Shown: positions 1 through 11,956, counted from the stretch's first letter. The stretch is 64,000 nt of DNA from Stenopsyche tienmushanensis (GCA_008973525.1 WACJ01000110.1:954408-1018407), one strand, 5' to 3'. Translations and numbers: made by a program. Notes: generated by a model not told the origin, from the sequence alone.

Positions 1-284
1 ATTTGATATTATTATTCAGCTATACAGGATGCGGCAGGGAAATTACCTTATTTTAAAAACGAATAACACAAACAGTATATGAGATATTGCTTTAATTTTT
101 TTCAAAGTTACAGAGAGATATTTAAAGTTTTTATTTATTATATTGTAAAAAATATATCATTAAGGCGGCCTCCATTCTGGTGCATTGAGGTAGTCGAGAT
201 TTGAAGCTTGATATTTAGAATCGCGCGACTCGAGAAGAATTTTTTTTCAGTTTTAATTTTTTTTAAATAGTTTAAAACATTTTT

Positions 285-412
285 TTGACATAAAACTGGT
301 AGAGACAATAAAGGGTTATATAGAGAAGATTTGCACCAAATGTGAAGTAAATAAGTCGATGAGAACTTGAGATATCATGTCAACCGTGTTGAAAAATGCG
401 TTTTATTTTTAT
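285..412 (-). repeat. Repeat family H, copy 1
   Basis: The reverse complement resembles 40222-40352: both carry a CGTTTTTC-type start, then TTTTTCAACACGGTT, a TATCTCAAGTT stretch and a TTTACTTCA stretch in the same order. A looser relative follows the Mutator-like fragment near 29560. It may be the non-coding tail of a DNA transposon. Confidence 0.5.
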
Positions 413-500
413 GTTATTTTAACTGACGATTTAAATAATTTAAATATGCTTATATTTGGTAATTAAAAGCATGATACAGGGTCTGTGTCATCGGACAGTA

Positions 501-689
501 ATTACCCTCTGATTAGTGTGTCAATTCTAAATTTATTTGTATGTCCACCACTTATCGTTTCTCTCAGGACCGCGCAGCATGAATCAAGCTTGTATATAAA
601 TAAATTAACCTTAACACTGTTGATATTTTTGGACATCATAAAAGTGTTTCAAATAAATTCACTTTTGTTACCACGCTGAGTTGTAAGTA
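501..689 (+). repeat. Repeat family B, copy 1
   Basis: Family B consensus in this window: TTAACCCTTTGATTAGTGAG at the left, then TATATTCGTATGTCCACC, ACTTATCGTCCACACAAAT, TTTCTCTCAGGACCGCGCAG, CGTGAATGAAGCTTGTATAT, CAATAAATGAACCTTAACAC and TGTTGATA. This copy has a degenerate left end (ATTACCCTCTGATTAG) but keeps the rest, followed by a tail (TTTCAAATAAATTCACTTTTG) shared with other copies. The TTAA-CCC start suggests a piggyBac-like non-autonomous element. Confidence 0.8.
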
Positions 690-764
690 TGTGCCCTCAC
701 ACAATGCCCTTTTTTATCACTCGAGTCCGTTCGCGCATATGCGGGATTCCTCATCAATGGGACA
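690..764 (-). repeat. Repeat family C, partial
   Basis: The reverse complement reads CCCATTGATGAGGAATCCCG followed by CATATGCGCGAACGG and CTCGAGTGAT, the left end of family C (consensus TTAACCCGTTGATGAGTAAT then CGCGCATATATGCG). It directly abuts a family B copy, a pairing seen again near 22.7-23.1 kb, 43.1-43.5 kb and 46.5 kb. Confidence 0.65.
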
Positions 765-2410
765 ATTGGATAATGTGTGTCTCACCTGTTGGCATGATTC
801 AAGTATTGATCACTTAGAACTATCATTCGGTCTTATGGTACATATGTTGTATCACCGAAATTGATTAAGAAGAAAATTCAAAGCGTATATTAAACGTTGC
901 CATTTCATTTTCTTTTATATTCCACATTTCCTTATGCGATTCATACGTTTTTGGTTTATGTCCTTACATTACAGCTTCCAAGATGGTCATTTTCACGGTT
1001 CGAGGAATCTTTTATGCTCCATTTATCCGCAACTTCAATTTCCATACATTTCCAACGGTCATGAATTAGAATCTTCCTATCGGAATTTGGAATATATTTG
1101 GAGCAATTTAAAAGTTAAATTTTGAAATCACACAAGCATAAAAGTTCGTGTAAAATACAAGTTTTGTTTGGAAATTATTGACATGATTGGTGTATTGAAA
1201 TTGCAATAGTTTTATTGTTTCAAATATTATTAGCATAAATTATGCAGATTTATGAACTGTAACTAATACAATTGTTTGACATAATTCCATGTATAAATTT
1301 GATAATTTTGCAACTCCATTGTATGAAATTTAATGCGGTAAATGCGTTTTCTTTGCACTTATTCCAGTTGGCATATCATTTCTCCATCGCCGGAATTTCT
1401 TATGGTTGATGTTATAAAGCTGGCAAAACTTTCTGCTATTCCAACTTGAACAAACTATTATAATGGACTGAAAACTGTTATTCCAAGCGGGCATTTATTT
1501 TTTTCAATTCTTAAAAGTATCTTTGCATAATGCTCGATTTTCCACTTCGAATTCCCCATGAGGAGAAAGTCTCGAACGTCTCCTCTTTCTATCGGACTCG
1601 TTAACTTATTTCATTCCGAAGTTTTGATATCTGTCATTAAAAACTCTTAAAACATTGGTTAAGGCACTCGTTCATAAAGTCGAGCCAAGTGGTCGATTCC
1701 GGTTTTAAAAGGGAAACTTGGAAAAACTTTCAACCCAAAGTTCTGCCTGGATATCGCTCCAAAGTGGAGAGCTGCGAAAGGGTTAAATAAGCGGAGATAT
1801 TTTGAAGATGCCCGGGAACCGAATGGAATGCAAATTTGCCATTCGCCAAAGTTCCATTCGACAAGTCCATGGTTGAAACATTAATTTTGCATTGTAATGT
1901 TCCACAAGCCACTCTGAAATAATATCTTGACAAATTTGATTATATCAATGCATAATATTGGGTTGATGCAGAAGTAATTGGCGTTTTAATGCTATTATTT
2001 TGCGAGAATTATTTCATCCTGAATTGACTCTAATTTCGGTACAATCTGGGTATTTGGTTCAAATTGGGTTCAAAATCTGAAATATTTTTATAGACTTAGA
2101 ATATAATATAATTTAATATAACTGTCAGCCAATTTTAATAAAAATGAAGTTCATATTACATTAAGGTCAATGAGCATATTTGAATGTTTGGAGTGTCTAG
2201 GCTTTGCTTAATCATATAAGGCGACCATAATATATAAGGATTAGTAAAATTTAGGGCAGCCACAAAATATAAAATGTTCATAAAATTAATCTTTATTTAT
2301 TCAATTCTTCATCGGATCCATGGATACTTTAGTTAGAGGATATGTTTGGTTTTTAAATTCTGAGAAGTTTTTTCTTGGAAAACTCCTTATTTTCCTGCAA
2401 TATGATGCCT
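765..2410. other. Unannotated AT-rich stretch
   Basis: I see only short open frames with no recognisable domain and no clear repeat. A 63-codon frame at 934-1125 has no supporting features. Confidence 0.5.
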
Positions 2411-2636
2411 ATCCTTTTGATTGGTGAGTTTATTTTGGATTGAGTTAAACATAGATGCTATATTCGTATGTTCACCATTTATCGTCCACACAAATCTAAT
2501 TTCTCTCAGGATTACGCAGCGTGAGTCAAGCTTGCATATAAATAAATGAGCCTTAACACTGTTGATATTGTTAAGTCCCATGATAGTTTCAAATAGTATC
2601 ATTCTGAATTTAAGTATATAATTGATTTATGTGATT
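2411..2636 (+). repeat. Repeat family B, copy 2
   Basis: The copy keeps the CTTTTGATTGGTGAGTT left part, TATATTCGTATGTTCACC, TTTCTCTCAGGATTACGCAG and the CCTTAACACTGTTGATA segment, and ends with the ATTGATTTATGTG tail found in other copies (18060, 43250). Confidence 0.8.
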
Positions 2637-2828
2637 CACAGAAGACCACCAATAATCTAAATAGACCCATACATGATGGCTTTCAACCGGATACGAACAA
2701 ATTCCATTATAATTTTAATGTAGATAAAGGATATGATGACTTTCTATTTTGTACTGCATGAAAAAAATCAAATATTGTATTCCTTCTTAGAAATACAAAT
2801 AATTTTCGCAATAGTTGAAAATATTTAG

Positions 2829-3352
2829 ATGTATATGGGTGCCTTTACAGCACGACCTTACCATTGTAGCGTGGGCGATTTACCATCCCCATGCAATAGC
2901 GCTGTTGGTCTGAGCCGATTTAATTCGCCACATTAACAGCGACATCTTCCATCTCTCTTCAGGTGCAATGTGTTATTTTAACAGCGCCATCTCTTGTGGC
3001 CCTGCGGACACATTGCATCTGCATACCGACCTATCGTTTTTTGCGCGTGCACCGTTACCGGTTGGGTAGTGACGTGCAGGAGGCGGGAGTCGGGAGAGTC
3101 ATCGGTTAGCCTTGACTGCGGGAGGTCGTCCCTCTTGCAGCCAGATCTCTTTCTCTCGTGTGGAAAAAATAGTTATTTAGAGAAGAGAGTCTTTCTATTC
3201 GATGCCCGTCTATTCCCATTCATTCGTCAAGCAATACACGGCCCGATAGAAGAACGGTCTCTTTCTCCGATTCTCTAATCTCCGCACTCAAGTGCGAGAA
3301 TGCTCTTTCTGTATCACCCGAGTCCAAACACATATATGCGTGATTACTAATC
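2829..3352 (-). repeat. Repeat family C split by an LTR insertion
   Basis: The left part (2829-2860, TTTAGATGTATATGGGTGCC..CAGCACGACCTT) and the right part (3260-3352, CTCCGATTCTCTAATCTCCG ... CATATATGCGTGATTACTAA) together match family C on the minus strand. They are separated by the LTR-like repeat at 2865-3258. The target duplication is not clear. Confidence 0.65.
2865..3258 (+). mobile_element. LTR-like repeat A, copy 1 (nested in family C)
   Basis: The left end TGTAGCGTGGGCGATTTACC matches, inverted, the end of the copy at 48379. The body carries AACAGCGACATCTTCC, AACAGCGCCATCTCTTGTGG, GGGAGTCGGGAGAGTC and CAGCCAGATCTCTTTCTCTC. Other copies show that the opposite end is ...TTACA and that a primer-binding-like TGGTGTCAGAA follows it, so family A is best read as the LTR of a retrotransposon (TG...CA). 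This copy is truncated at its 3' side after GATAGAAGAACGG. Confidence 0.7.
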
Positions 3353-4254
3353 ATTGAAATTAATTAATGCTGCAAACGCTTTATAGCGTCGTATTTTTGG
3401 ATTATAATGTGTACATTTTGTCGAAATTAGAGCCATTAAACAAATCACTCGTAAGTACGAACTCCCTGAAAAGTTGTTCTATAACATCGGAACATCCTTA
3501 TCAATTCCAGGGTTTCCCCTTACGTATTCTTGTCACGTACGCGGAAACGCTCTACTTTGGCACTTTCCCTACGCACGCATCAAAATTTAAACCACATGCG
3601 TCGCATATCGACGGCGTCTTTTGTAAAGTTTGAGAGTTACTGACGTATAAGTAACGCTAATATTTTATGTATACTGACGGTCCTTTTTCGTATGCGAACG
3701 GGTATAACGATAATAGCTGCGTCCTTGGTGGAAAAAAACTGGTGGGCCACGTGTTGCCACGTGTCGCCACCTGCCACCTATCACCTGCTATCTGGCATAA
3801 AGTGAGGTGAGAATGACACCGTTAAGCGACAGGACACCATTCCGACAGGAGCTGCACGGCCAATTGTGTGTGAAAATAAAGCACTAACAGGATGAGTCGG
3901 ACGTGACACGGGAGCGTTCGTCCTTTGCCCGTTCCTGTCCTTGGCCTTATGACCTGTCGTCTTTTGATCTTTAAATTCCGCTCATTTTTCCGATTGTACC
4001 ATTTCCACGTCATTTTCTTTTTCCTCTCTTTAAAATTTTTGTATCGGCGGCCACTTTAATTCAATTGGCCAAATATGTGACATCAGAGTTGCTGAATAAT
4101 ATATGGACTTTCAATAATGACGCTCGATTTTTAAATGTCGATAAAACATGTCGTGTGTGAGATATCCAGTCAATTTTTTATTTATTTAAAAGAAAACACA
4201 TTCATTCATCAAAATATCGCTATAAATAATTTATTTTTGCGAAACTTATCTCGA
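3353..4254. other. Unannotated stretch
   Basis: No gene or clear repeat seen. It contains the short tandem-like sequence CCACGTGTTGCCACGTGTCGCCACCTGCCACC at about 3748-3779 (imperfect CCAC-spaced units). Confidence 0.45.
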
Positions 4255-4450
4255 TTAACAGCGACATCTTCCGTCTCTCTTCAGCTGCAATGTGCTATTT
4301 TAACAGCGCCATCTCTTGTGGCCCTACGGTGACATTGCACCTACATGCCGACAGACCGCTTCTTGCGCGTGCAAGCGGGAGAGTCGTCGGTTAACCTTGG
4401 CTGCGGGAGGTCGTCCCTCCTGCAGCCAGATCTCTTTCTCTCTCCATCTC
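4255..4450 (+). mobile_element. LTR-like repeat A, copy 2 (partial)
   Basis: It carries TTAACAGCGACATCTTCCGT, CAGCGCCATCTCTTGTGGCC and CTGCGGGAGGTCGTCCCTCC in family order, but lacks the TGTAG start and the 3' end. It abuts a mariner derivative on its right. Confidence 0.75.
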
Positions 4451-4473
4451 GTTCTACCATCTAATTTTTTCGC

Positions 4474-5028
4474 GCCAATTTTACCCATAACTGTCTTTCG
4501 CAAATGAACACAGATCTAATCATAGCCATGGTTGAATAAAACTCACGATATACTGTTCGCGAAATAGCTAACAAGAAATTCTACGAACATCCTTCCATAA
4601 TCATCTGACAAAATTGGGCTACAGCAATCGTTCAGATGCATGGCTTCCTCGTAAACTGACTGATTCAAATAAACTTCAGCGTATTTCAACATGCGATATT
4701 CTTCTTCAACGACATAATAGCCAACCTTTTTTGAAGAGACTTATCACTGGAGATGAAAGTTGGATACTCTATGAGAATATCCAACGTAAACGGGTTTTGA
4801 CCAAGGATACAGAAGCTTTAACTGTAGCTAAACTTGGCCTACATCCAAAAAAAAAGCTGAAAGGGGGTAGTTTATTATGAGCTACTTCAGCAAGGTGAAA
4901 CGATCAATTCAACAAAAATTAATAGAACAGAATTGATCATATATTATTCAATTAATTTTGATTTAATACAAATTATTGTTTATTTTTTTCTTAATATGAA
5001 AACGAATGGAACTTATGTGACACCCTAA
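4474..5028 (+). mobile_element. Mariner-like element M1, internally deleted copy a
   Basis: The + strand encodes transposase fragments: a degraded helix-turn-helix part, then LQRISTCDILLQRHN, FLKRLITGDESWILYENIQ (the TGDE.W first catalytic Asp motif) and a tail LGLHPKKK, with frameshifts and stops. After the segment equivalent to the GETIN part the sequence jumps to the 3' end (TTCTTAATATGAAAACGAA and the terminal CACCCTAA followed by TA). The remaining two catalytic Asp regions are missing. The right inverted repeat matches TTAGGGTGTCCCATAAGTTT of the copies at 35582 and 38978; the left one is decayed. Its deletion differs from that of the other two copies. Confidence 0.85.
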
Positions 5029-5139
5029 TAATTTTGGTACGTTTGATGCATTTAAAGATGCTTAAAAAATTCTGTACATAACTTGCTTGAACTTTATAAA
5101 TTAATATCAAAAATTGTAGATTTAACCATTTGATATAAG

Positions 5140-5327
5140 CCATTGATGAGTAATCGCGCATATATGCGTTCGAAATCATGCGATACAGAAAGAGCATTCT
5201 CGCACATTCACTGAGATTAGTGAATCGGAAACAGAGATGAAAAGAGCATCTTGCGTCTCATCATACACTCGTACATCGATGGCAAGATCGTTCTGTAAAG
5301 ATGCCCCTACACGTCTATATATTTTAA
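5140..5327 (+). repeat. Repeat family C, copy
   Basis: It carries the palindromic CGCGCATATATGCG near the left end, then CGAAATCATGCGATACAGAA, CACATTCACTGAGATTAGTG, CTTGCGTCTCATCATACACT, CGTACATCGATGGCAAGATC and TGCCCCTACACGTCTATATA. The left TTAACCCG terminus is degraded to AGCCATTGATGAG. Confidence 0.8.
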
Positions 5328-5340
5328 AAATCGCGAATAG

Positions 5341-6774
5341 GGATCAACGGAGCTTCATTTTAAATGCCGTGCTTAGATTTATAATATAATATTTTATATA
5401 CAAATCAATAGAGAATCATCACATCATTCATCAACAGATGACGACAAAATAAACATTAAAATTATAATGGAGTTTGTATGAGTGGAATTTTTAGAATCAT
5501 AATAAATAACCCTTTTATTGCCCCATTTCTATTGACGCTGAATAATTATTGATAAATGATTTTGCGTTATTTGTTTAGTATCGAGAGAAAAACATATAAG
5601 GGAAGAGTTTCGTCCAAATTTTTTATCAAGACTTGGGAAAGTCCATACGCACAATATCGTCGATTTCCGCTCTTCCTTTTCGGATTTCCGCCCTGAGAAG
5701 AAAATATTCATGCAATAAACATAAAACTATGTTTATACGAGAGTATGAATAAAGAATTACGATAGGGGGCTAAGTTACAGAAGTTCTGGCGGTAAATATG
5801 TTTTATAGGGGTGCGTACTTCATCACAGTTTTACGATTACTTCCACAAAGGTTGTGCGCATGCGCGCCTCCTTAATTTCGGTAATACCGTGTACATAAAT
5901 CACATTTGTGCACTTTATTGCGCATATAACGAAAAGGGGAACGACGCGGACAAAAAAAACAAAAAGGAAGGGTAGAAGATTTACAATTTTTTATCGCGTC
6001 GGCGCGTCAAATACGGAAAATTTATAAGGCATTCTGGTCTCTCGGAATACAAATGAATTTTGAGGTTAGATGACATATCGCATATACTTATTTGGAAATG
6101 CTCCAGTGGAAGCTTTTAAGGGATGGAAACTTCGGCTTTTTTTATCTCGCGGGGGAGAGAAAAACAATAAAGCTGAAAATGGCCAACTCAATTGCGTCTC
6201 GATCATTTGTCAGGATGTATAGAAATTTTGGCTCGTTGCATGCGAAAGCAATTCTTGCATGTTTAAATTCCAATTTAAACAAAATTCAGATCAAATATAC
6301 AATAGCTTAATCCGTTTCGGATTGCTTATCTTTATCCCATAAACGTTTTTTGCGCAGAAAATGGGATGCCATCCAACTCATGTTGCTACATTTTTATTCT
6401 CCTGGACCCAATTTGGCGACCAAAAAGCCAAGATTAATTGGATCCAGCGAATATTTTGAATCTAATAAATGAGGCACTTGTCTTTATTAATTGTCTGCCG
6501 TTGGATAAAGTTTGTCCCCGCTGAAAATCTTTAAGGCATTAATCATTCAACCCTCGATTATCAACTCAGTGTACTTACTATTCATCATTCAAAGAAAGTA
6601 CGACATCTTCATCAATTATGTGTCTCACGAGTTCACGGTTGACACGGTAACCTTATTTTATATAAATACTTCCTTGGTGTATAAAAATCATTGCACAATA
6701 TAGATACAAATTATTCAACAACCCAATGCTACAGATACAAATTTATTCAAAGTTCATTTCTGATTTCCGCCATA
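5341..6774. other. Unannotated AT-rich stretch
   Basis: No gene, RNA or repeat recognised. Short open frames at 5529-5711 (-) and 6092-6310 (+) show no domain. Confidence 0.45.
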
Positions 6775-6960
6775 ACGGCCGATGACACAACATGTGTGCC
6801 ATAGCCCGAACAATCGTTCCAAGGCGATCAGTAGAAGTACTATGCTTTTAAATAGTATATTTTTTGTATCTTGATAATCAAAAAAAGATATTATCACAGC
6901 TCAATGATACAGCTGTGACAGGACAACAGATCACAATGGCACAGCATGTGTGTCATGCTT
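6775..6960. repeat. Short repeat family E (ACAACATGTGTGCCAT motif)
   Basis: GATGACACAACATGTGTGCC appears at 6780, and a near-inverted partner ACAGCATGTGTGTCATGC at 6942. The same motif recurs at about 20987 and, twice in opposite orientation, at 24755 and 24806. The paired ends suggest a small inverted-repeat element. Confidence 0.45.
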
Positions 6961-7239
6961 TTTCTCAATGCTGAGCTATATACATTTACGTCAATTATTA
7001 AGCACATTTTATCAATATTTATTTCATTTATATATACATGCATACATATAAGAGCAAAAAAAAAATCGTGTGGCGTCTATGTCTACAAATGGGTGAGTCA
7101 GCATCAGCGCCACATGACCTGCCCAATTTAGACAGCTTGCTCGGACAAAGCTGGTAATTGATGGTTCGCCGTACATGTCCATTACCCTTCGATTGTACCT
7201 CATGACTACGGAGCCTGTGAGTTCTGGAGATGACACGGG

Positions 7240-7755
7240 GTGATCGAACAGACAACGATTTACCAGTATTTCGGACTCTTATACATAGTCCATACCCGCA
7301 CGCTACAGTGCAGTCTGATATGTGTGCGCTTGGAATAGCCACACAGAGTGTCTTCCATCAGCCTTTTAATCCCCAGGCGCTCTAGGTACAGAGATTCCAG
7401 GTGCCCACCCTTTTCACTCCGTAACAACTTCAGACTATGTGCATCCAAAGATACGATCTCCTCTGCATGCATAAGTCTACTAAAGATATTGATGTCGCCT
7501 TTTGTATAGAATCCTCCTAATCTTCTTGTAATCAGCAGTTCCACATTCCACTTGTTGGCTGGGCACACAAGTAAGCTGGCCCATCCCAGTAGCGTTTGAT
7601 AAGCGAACCAACGAGGCTGCTTTCGCCCATCTCTATATCGTTACTCAAATGGTTCGATGGTTATCCATAGCCTTAGGCTTGACGCCCCTCCTTTTGGAGT
7701 TTTATAGGTGGGCCTCATAGAGTGAAACACCCACTCGAAGTTTCGGAGAGGACCG
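7240..7755 (+). repeat. Repeat family G, copy 1 (decayed retroelement-like)
   Basis: It shares in order with copies at 10650, 14395 and 45618(-): CTACAGTGCAGTCTGATGTG-type text, CTTCCATCAGCCTTTTAATC, CCCCAGGCGCTCTAGG, CCAGGTGCCCACCCTTTTCA, GTAATCAGCAGTTCCACATT and a TTATCCATAG...CCCTCC..TTTGGAGTTTTATAGGTGGG end. In the copy near 45.6 kb this end lies next to a primer-binding-like CTGACACCAG, so G may be retrotransposon-derived. Frames here are short and broken. Confidence 0.55.
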
Positions 7756-8162
7756 TCCGATGTCCGAAATAATAAAATCTTTTGTAGCCATACAAATGGT
7801 AAAGTTACTGTTATTGAAATATAGTTATATATGTATTTGAACTTGAGCTTATGTAAATTTAAGGTTCTGGGAATGTAATTTCAGGTATAAGCCAAGGTGT
7901 AAATTTTTTAATCAAATTTTGAAGATGAATTTTTAAATACAACGAGCTAAATATCTAAAGTCGATTCAAATTATATATAAATAATGAAACAGTTGCAGAA
8001 TGATACTATAGTCAACCCTTTTATAGCATCGAAATAGGAATCACACCATTGAAACAAAACGATATAGAAAATTAGGCGCCTATATAAATTTTGTGTGTGT
8101 TTAGTTTTTTAACAAGCATAAGTAACTAACACACGCGATTCGGGACGCGGGGTATTCACAGC

Positions 8163-8460
8163 CAGCCGATTCTGACACCAGTGTAATGTTCCCGGGCAGC
8201 TCCTTACCCCCCACGTGCTCGTTGGGATGGCCACGCTAACGCATGGGTCCGCTCTTCTATCGGGCTGTGATGTTGCTGGACGAATGGATGGGAATAAACA
8301 GGTGTCGAATAGAAAGACTCTCTTCGCTAAATAACTTTTTATTCCACACTAGAGAGAGAGATATCTGGCTGCGGGAAGGACGATTTTCCGCATCGATCGA
8401 CGACTCTCCTGACTTTCGCACCCTGCGCTTACCCCAACTGGCAACGGTAGAATATTCGCA
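8163..8460 (-). mobile_element. LTR-like repeat A, 3' end with adjacent primer-binding-like site
   Basis: On the minus strand the LTR body (CTGCGGAAAA..., AGAGAGTCTTTCTATTCGAC, ATCACAGCCCGATAGAAGAG) runs to a ...AACATTACA terminus at 8182. One base later TGGTGTCAGAATCGGCTGG begins (8180 downward). A CA-3' end followed at once by TGG is the standard arrangement of an LTR and a tRNA primer-binding site. The 5' part of the LTR is missing. Confidence 0.75.
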
Positions 8461-8479
8461 TTGTTCGTTATTAAAATTT

Positions 8480-10614
8480 AATTAAAAATATCACAAGGAC
8501 CGCGTAAATGAAAGTTTTGATCTTTTTACGTCCTATGATATTATTTCAGAGTTTACCGAATTTTTTGCATCATTTTGTTGAAATGCTATTATTCATACAA
8601 CTTTTTGAATGCTCGCCCGATTTTATTTCCTAGTCAGTAAATGAAATACATTGGCTTTCGACAAATTTACATGTGATCCATTATAATGGTGACTTGAAGC
8701 GTTAAAATAACAGGGGATGAAAAAAGAATGCGATTGAATTACTAATTTATTAGCTCCAAATATAATGGATGGTTTTGGTAAATAAACTGCTTATCGACTC
8801 TTGTCGGATTTGTTTCCCGATGAAAAGCCAAAATTTAGCAAATAAATTACTCGGGGATACATTTTTCATCCGTAAATTCGCCTTTGGTCTGGCAATTTAA
8901 TCAGGGAATATCGAACAGCAGTAGTACCTTTTGCCATTTATTCAAGTCGATGATCGCGTATGCTTTCTTTGTTTGACCCATTTCGGCGACGATCATGTTC
9001 GGACTATTTTTCAGTCGGTCTTTTTTCGTCGCGGGGTCAAATATTATTTCAACCCCCGTGTTGTCGAGCGAGAGTCCCCTCATCCAGATATATCGCTCTG
9101 GGATCTGCTTAAGCATTTCACGTCTTTCTTTCGTGCCCTTTGTCTTACATAATTGATGAAAACTATCTTTTCCAAGTAAAAGTTTGATCGACTTCAAAGG
9201 GAGAAAGTTACGGAGGCCCCGAACCTTCCCTTTGTGGCCGTTGTTGATTGTTTTTGAAAGGATATGTCTTATGTATGAAAATACAAATCATAATCCAAAC
9301 AGGAACGATGGCGCATTGTACCTGCCTTTCTACGTACAGATCCCGTTGTATTCCGCCGATGTAAAAGTATATTCATGTATTTGAGGTTTTGTTCTTGGAT
9401 GTTATTAATGAACCACTATTTGATACCTGGTTTTGAAGCAATTGTCTCGGGATCTCATATATCATTTGGCCGATCGTGTTACATTATTATCGGGCGAATT
9501 GCTTTGTTTCTGATTTCTTGTATTTATTGGTCGTTTATTTCATAGGGCACACACGATCCTGAATAATTCCCGGAGGGACAATCAAGATTTCATAATCTTT
9601 ATTTATATATCGTCATATTTACAAAGGGCAAACGGGCGAGAAAAGAGGCTGGAAGTGTGTGCTTAAAGCAACGGCCTATAAATACAAAAGAACTCTCGAG
9701 TGTTGTTAATCTCTCTTTTAGTCTTTGGGGGTTGTTGAAATTGCTCGTTTACTTTTAGGCACATATTTCCACCCAAAACGATTGATTCGCAATAAATTCC
9801 CAGCCTTATTTACCTTTATTTAACAACATTCTCCCCTTAAAATGTGTCCTCCGACGAAAACTTTTCCAACTCGATAAACATTCAGGAGCAAACTACACTT
9901 CGGATTCTTAAATTTGTTTTTTAACGTAATTACGTGGATATTTCCTGTGAGACGTTGCGTGACCGCCATTTATAAATAAAACCAAGAAAATATCACCGGG
10001 ATATACATTATGGCCGGTGGCTATTTCAGACCATGAAACAGGGATAATGTAATAAAATTTTATTTTATTTTATATACCTTCCATGTAATAAAATGTCTAA
10101 ACGAACTATTCTCTTTTGTTCCAGGTGCGTGCATTTCCATTTTATCCTTGTCTGCCTATTTAGCTCTGGAGCCGACGCTAAAGTATGTATGTAATTTGAC
10201 ATATCGTTAGTTTGCTTGCTTAATATACAGCCAAATTTTATCAACTAAATTTTACCAGGAACTTATCCCCTTCCCCTAAAGTTTACTATGTACACATGAA
10301 CGCATTCATTTTAAGGTGTTTAACAAGCAAAATTTATGTATCTTCTAAAACAGTATGCTCCCACGGCACGTGAGCATCAACCAACTCGCTAGTGAGCCAT
10401 ATGCGAAATTATCACTAATTTAAGCATACAATTACAAATCAATCCCATATAGGCGATGCTAAATAAAATTACTCAGTCTTTATTAATCACTTGAATTGAG
10501 TAAATCGTTCTTTAATACGCTCACCCAAGTGACTCGCTGGGTGAGCGTTCACAAAAAAGCTCCTACGTCATGCTGTATTCAATATCCAGCGCGCAAGGAG
10601 GTATATGTATGATA
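8480..10614. other. Unannotated stretch
   Basis: No coding gene or clear repeat. The sequence is less AT-rich around 8900-9400 and 9540-10000, with open frames on both strands (8901-9197 minus, 8931-9152 plus) that show no domain. A possible spliced signal-peptide-like exon at 10125-10182 is discussed under rejected items. Confidence 0.45.
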
Positions 10615-10616
10615 TA

Positions 10617-11938
10617 CAAGGTGTATCCCAAAACTTAAACAAAAAAGATTTTGAAACTGGACAGGCAGCGATATTGAATCCTTGACGCCCATGCGCTGCT
10701 TTACGGTCTGACCCAGATGACCCTGGACTAGCCATAGATGGAGTGCCTTCCATCAGTCTTTTAATCCCCAGGCGCACTAGGCGTAAAGCTTCCAGGCGCC
10801 CACCTCTTTCAATCCGTGCCAGTAGAACAGCTTCAGACTATGTGCACCTGAAGGTACATTGGAGGAAGAAGGAAGAGGTTATGTGAATTACGCGAGGTTC
10901 AAAAGAGACTGCAGCAGATAATGAGCTGCAGGGATTCCCCTTTCCCCATGGTAATCGTATTGGTTCGATCATCGATATTTGCCCCCCCCCCTCAATTTTT
11001 GAATGAAACGCCAACCTGATTTTTTAAAGATATATCGAAAACACCGGTACAATTTGATAATATTATTCAATGTACTCTCGCGAGCATCTACACATTTTTT
11101 CGACGGACTCTCCCATGCCCGATATGCCCTCTCGATAGCCTCGAGGGGAACCTTCTTTAAAAGTCTGCCGAAATTAGGTACAAACTCTTTGTGGATCACA
11201 CACTTGGTGTCAAAAACGACAACAACACGGTTTTTACTTTGGATTTGCGCATCCGTCGTGTATCTCTCTGTCGGTTTGGTTTAGGAAATCTTTAGAAGTG
11301 TCCTTGCACAGATACGGACATGACAGCGGATCACTATGGTCATGTCCGGGCATGGAGACCGATCGGGAAGTTCTGAAGGACCTGTTGGACACGCAGATCT
11401 AATGGCTGGTCCCCACGCATTCGGCGCATTCAAACAGTTTTGTAATAGTTTTGGCACCCAATGTGCGGAAGGAGGATTCTACGGGAAATAACTTCGTATT
11501 TTAGTCCCTCCAGCTAGAAGCAGCAATGAATCGTCCTAACCCCTATTTCCCTGCAAATACTTGCAATAGCTATGGTGGAGCAGGAGAACGTTCCCAGCAA
11601 CACCCCCTGTTTAAATGACTTCTACGTGTATGTCTGCAATGATCGGTGTAATTCTGTCACGGTGTGGATACGGAAATATGTGGTGGGACAAAAAAAATAA
11701 AAAACTTAACCTTTGAGTTTTGTGCAAAATTTGATATACCCAACATTGTTCAGAAGTATCTGCCATCGCTCGTCGTGATTTCTGCTATCCTGATTCTACT
11801 GATGTTCGCAGCAGACTGAACTTTTGTTGCACTGTTAAGCTAGGGATCTCTCCCAACTCAAACAACCGGTTCGAATAAACTGCAACCAATAGGAATATGA
11901 CAAAAACATATGTTTCATGACTTTTGGGATGCACCTTG
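10617..11938 (-). mobile_element. Mariner-like element M4, TIR to TIR, with a nested G repeat
   Basis: The termini CAAGGTGTATCCCAAAACTT (10617) and the inverted CAAGGTGCATCCCAAAAGTC (ending 11938) are flanked by TA on both sides; length 1322 bp, close to a full mariner. The minus strand near 11000-11240 reads VVVVFDTKCVIHKEFVP, like the second catalytic-Asp region (FFD..G.VHKEF.P) of mariner-type transposases, then jumps to a C-terminal-like segment LKKVPLEAIERAYRAW. Near 11720-11770 a KFC.KL segment resembles the N-terminus. The interior is replaced or decayed, and a family G fragment occupies about 10635-10960. Confidence 0.7.
10635..10960 (+). repeat. Repeat family G, copy 2 (inside M4)
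   Basis: It carries GAAACTGGACAGGCAGCGA, CTTCCATCAGTCTTTTAATC, CCCCAGGCGCACTAGG, CAGACTATGTGCACCTGAAG and CTGCAGCAGATAATGAGCTG in family G order. Lying inside the mariner termini, it inserted later than, or was captured by, M4. Confidence 0.6.
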
Positions 11939-11956
11939 TATACGATATAAATATGA

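Noticed and set aside
7024..7568. Overlapping minus-strand frames of about 100 codons
   Set aside because: They lie in repeat family G and are not conserved as protein between copies.
10125..10182. Possible signal-peptide exon between CTCTTTTGTTCCAG and GTATGT (CVHFHFILVCLFSSGADA)
   Set aside because: The splice-like ends and hydrophobic translation are suggestive, but the roughly 1,000 cadherin residues expected between a signal exon and exon 51966 are not in the window, and there is no supporting start context.
11202..11260. KNDNN-like translation suggesting a cadherin linker
   Set aside because: The surrounding frame has no cadherin features, and the opposite strand reads as a mariner transposase fragment (FDTKCVIHKEFVP).
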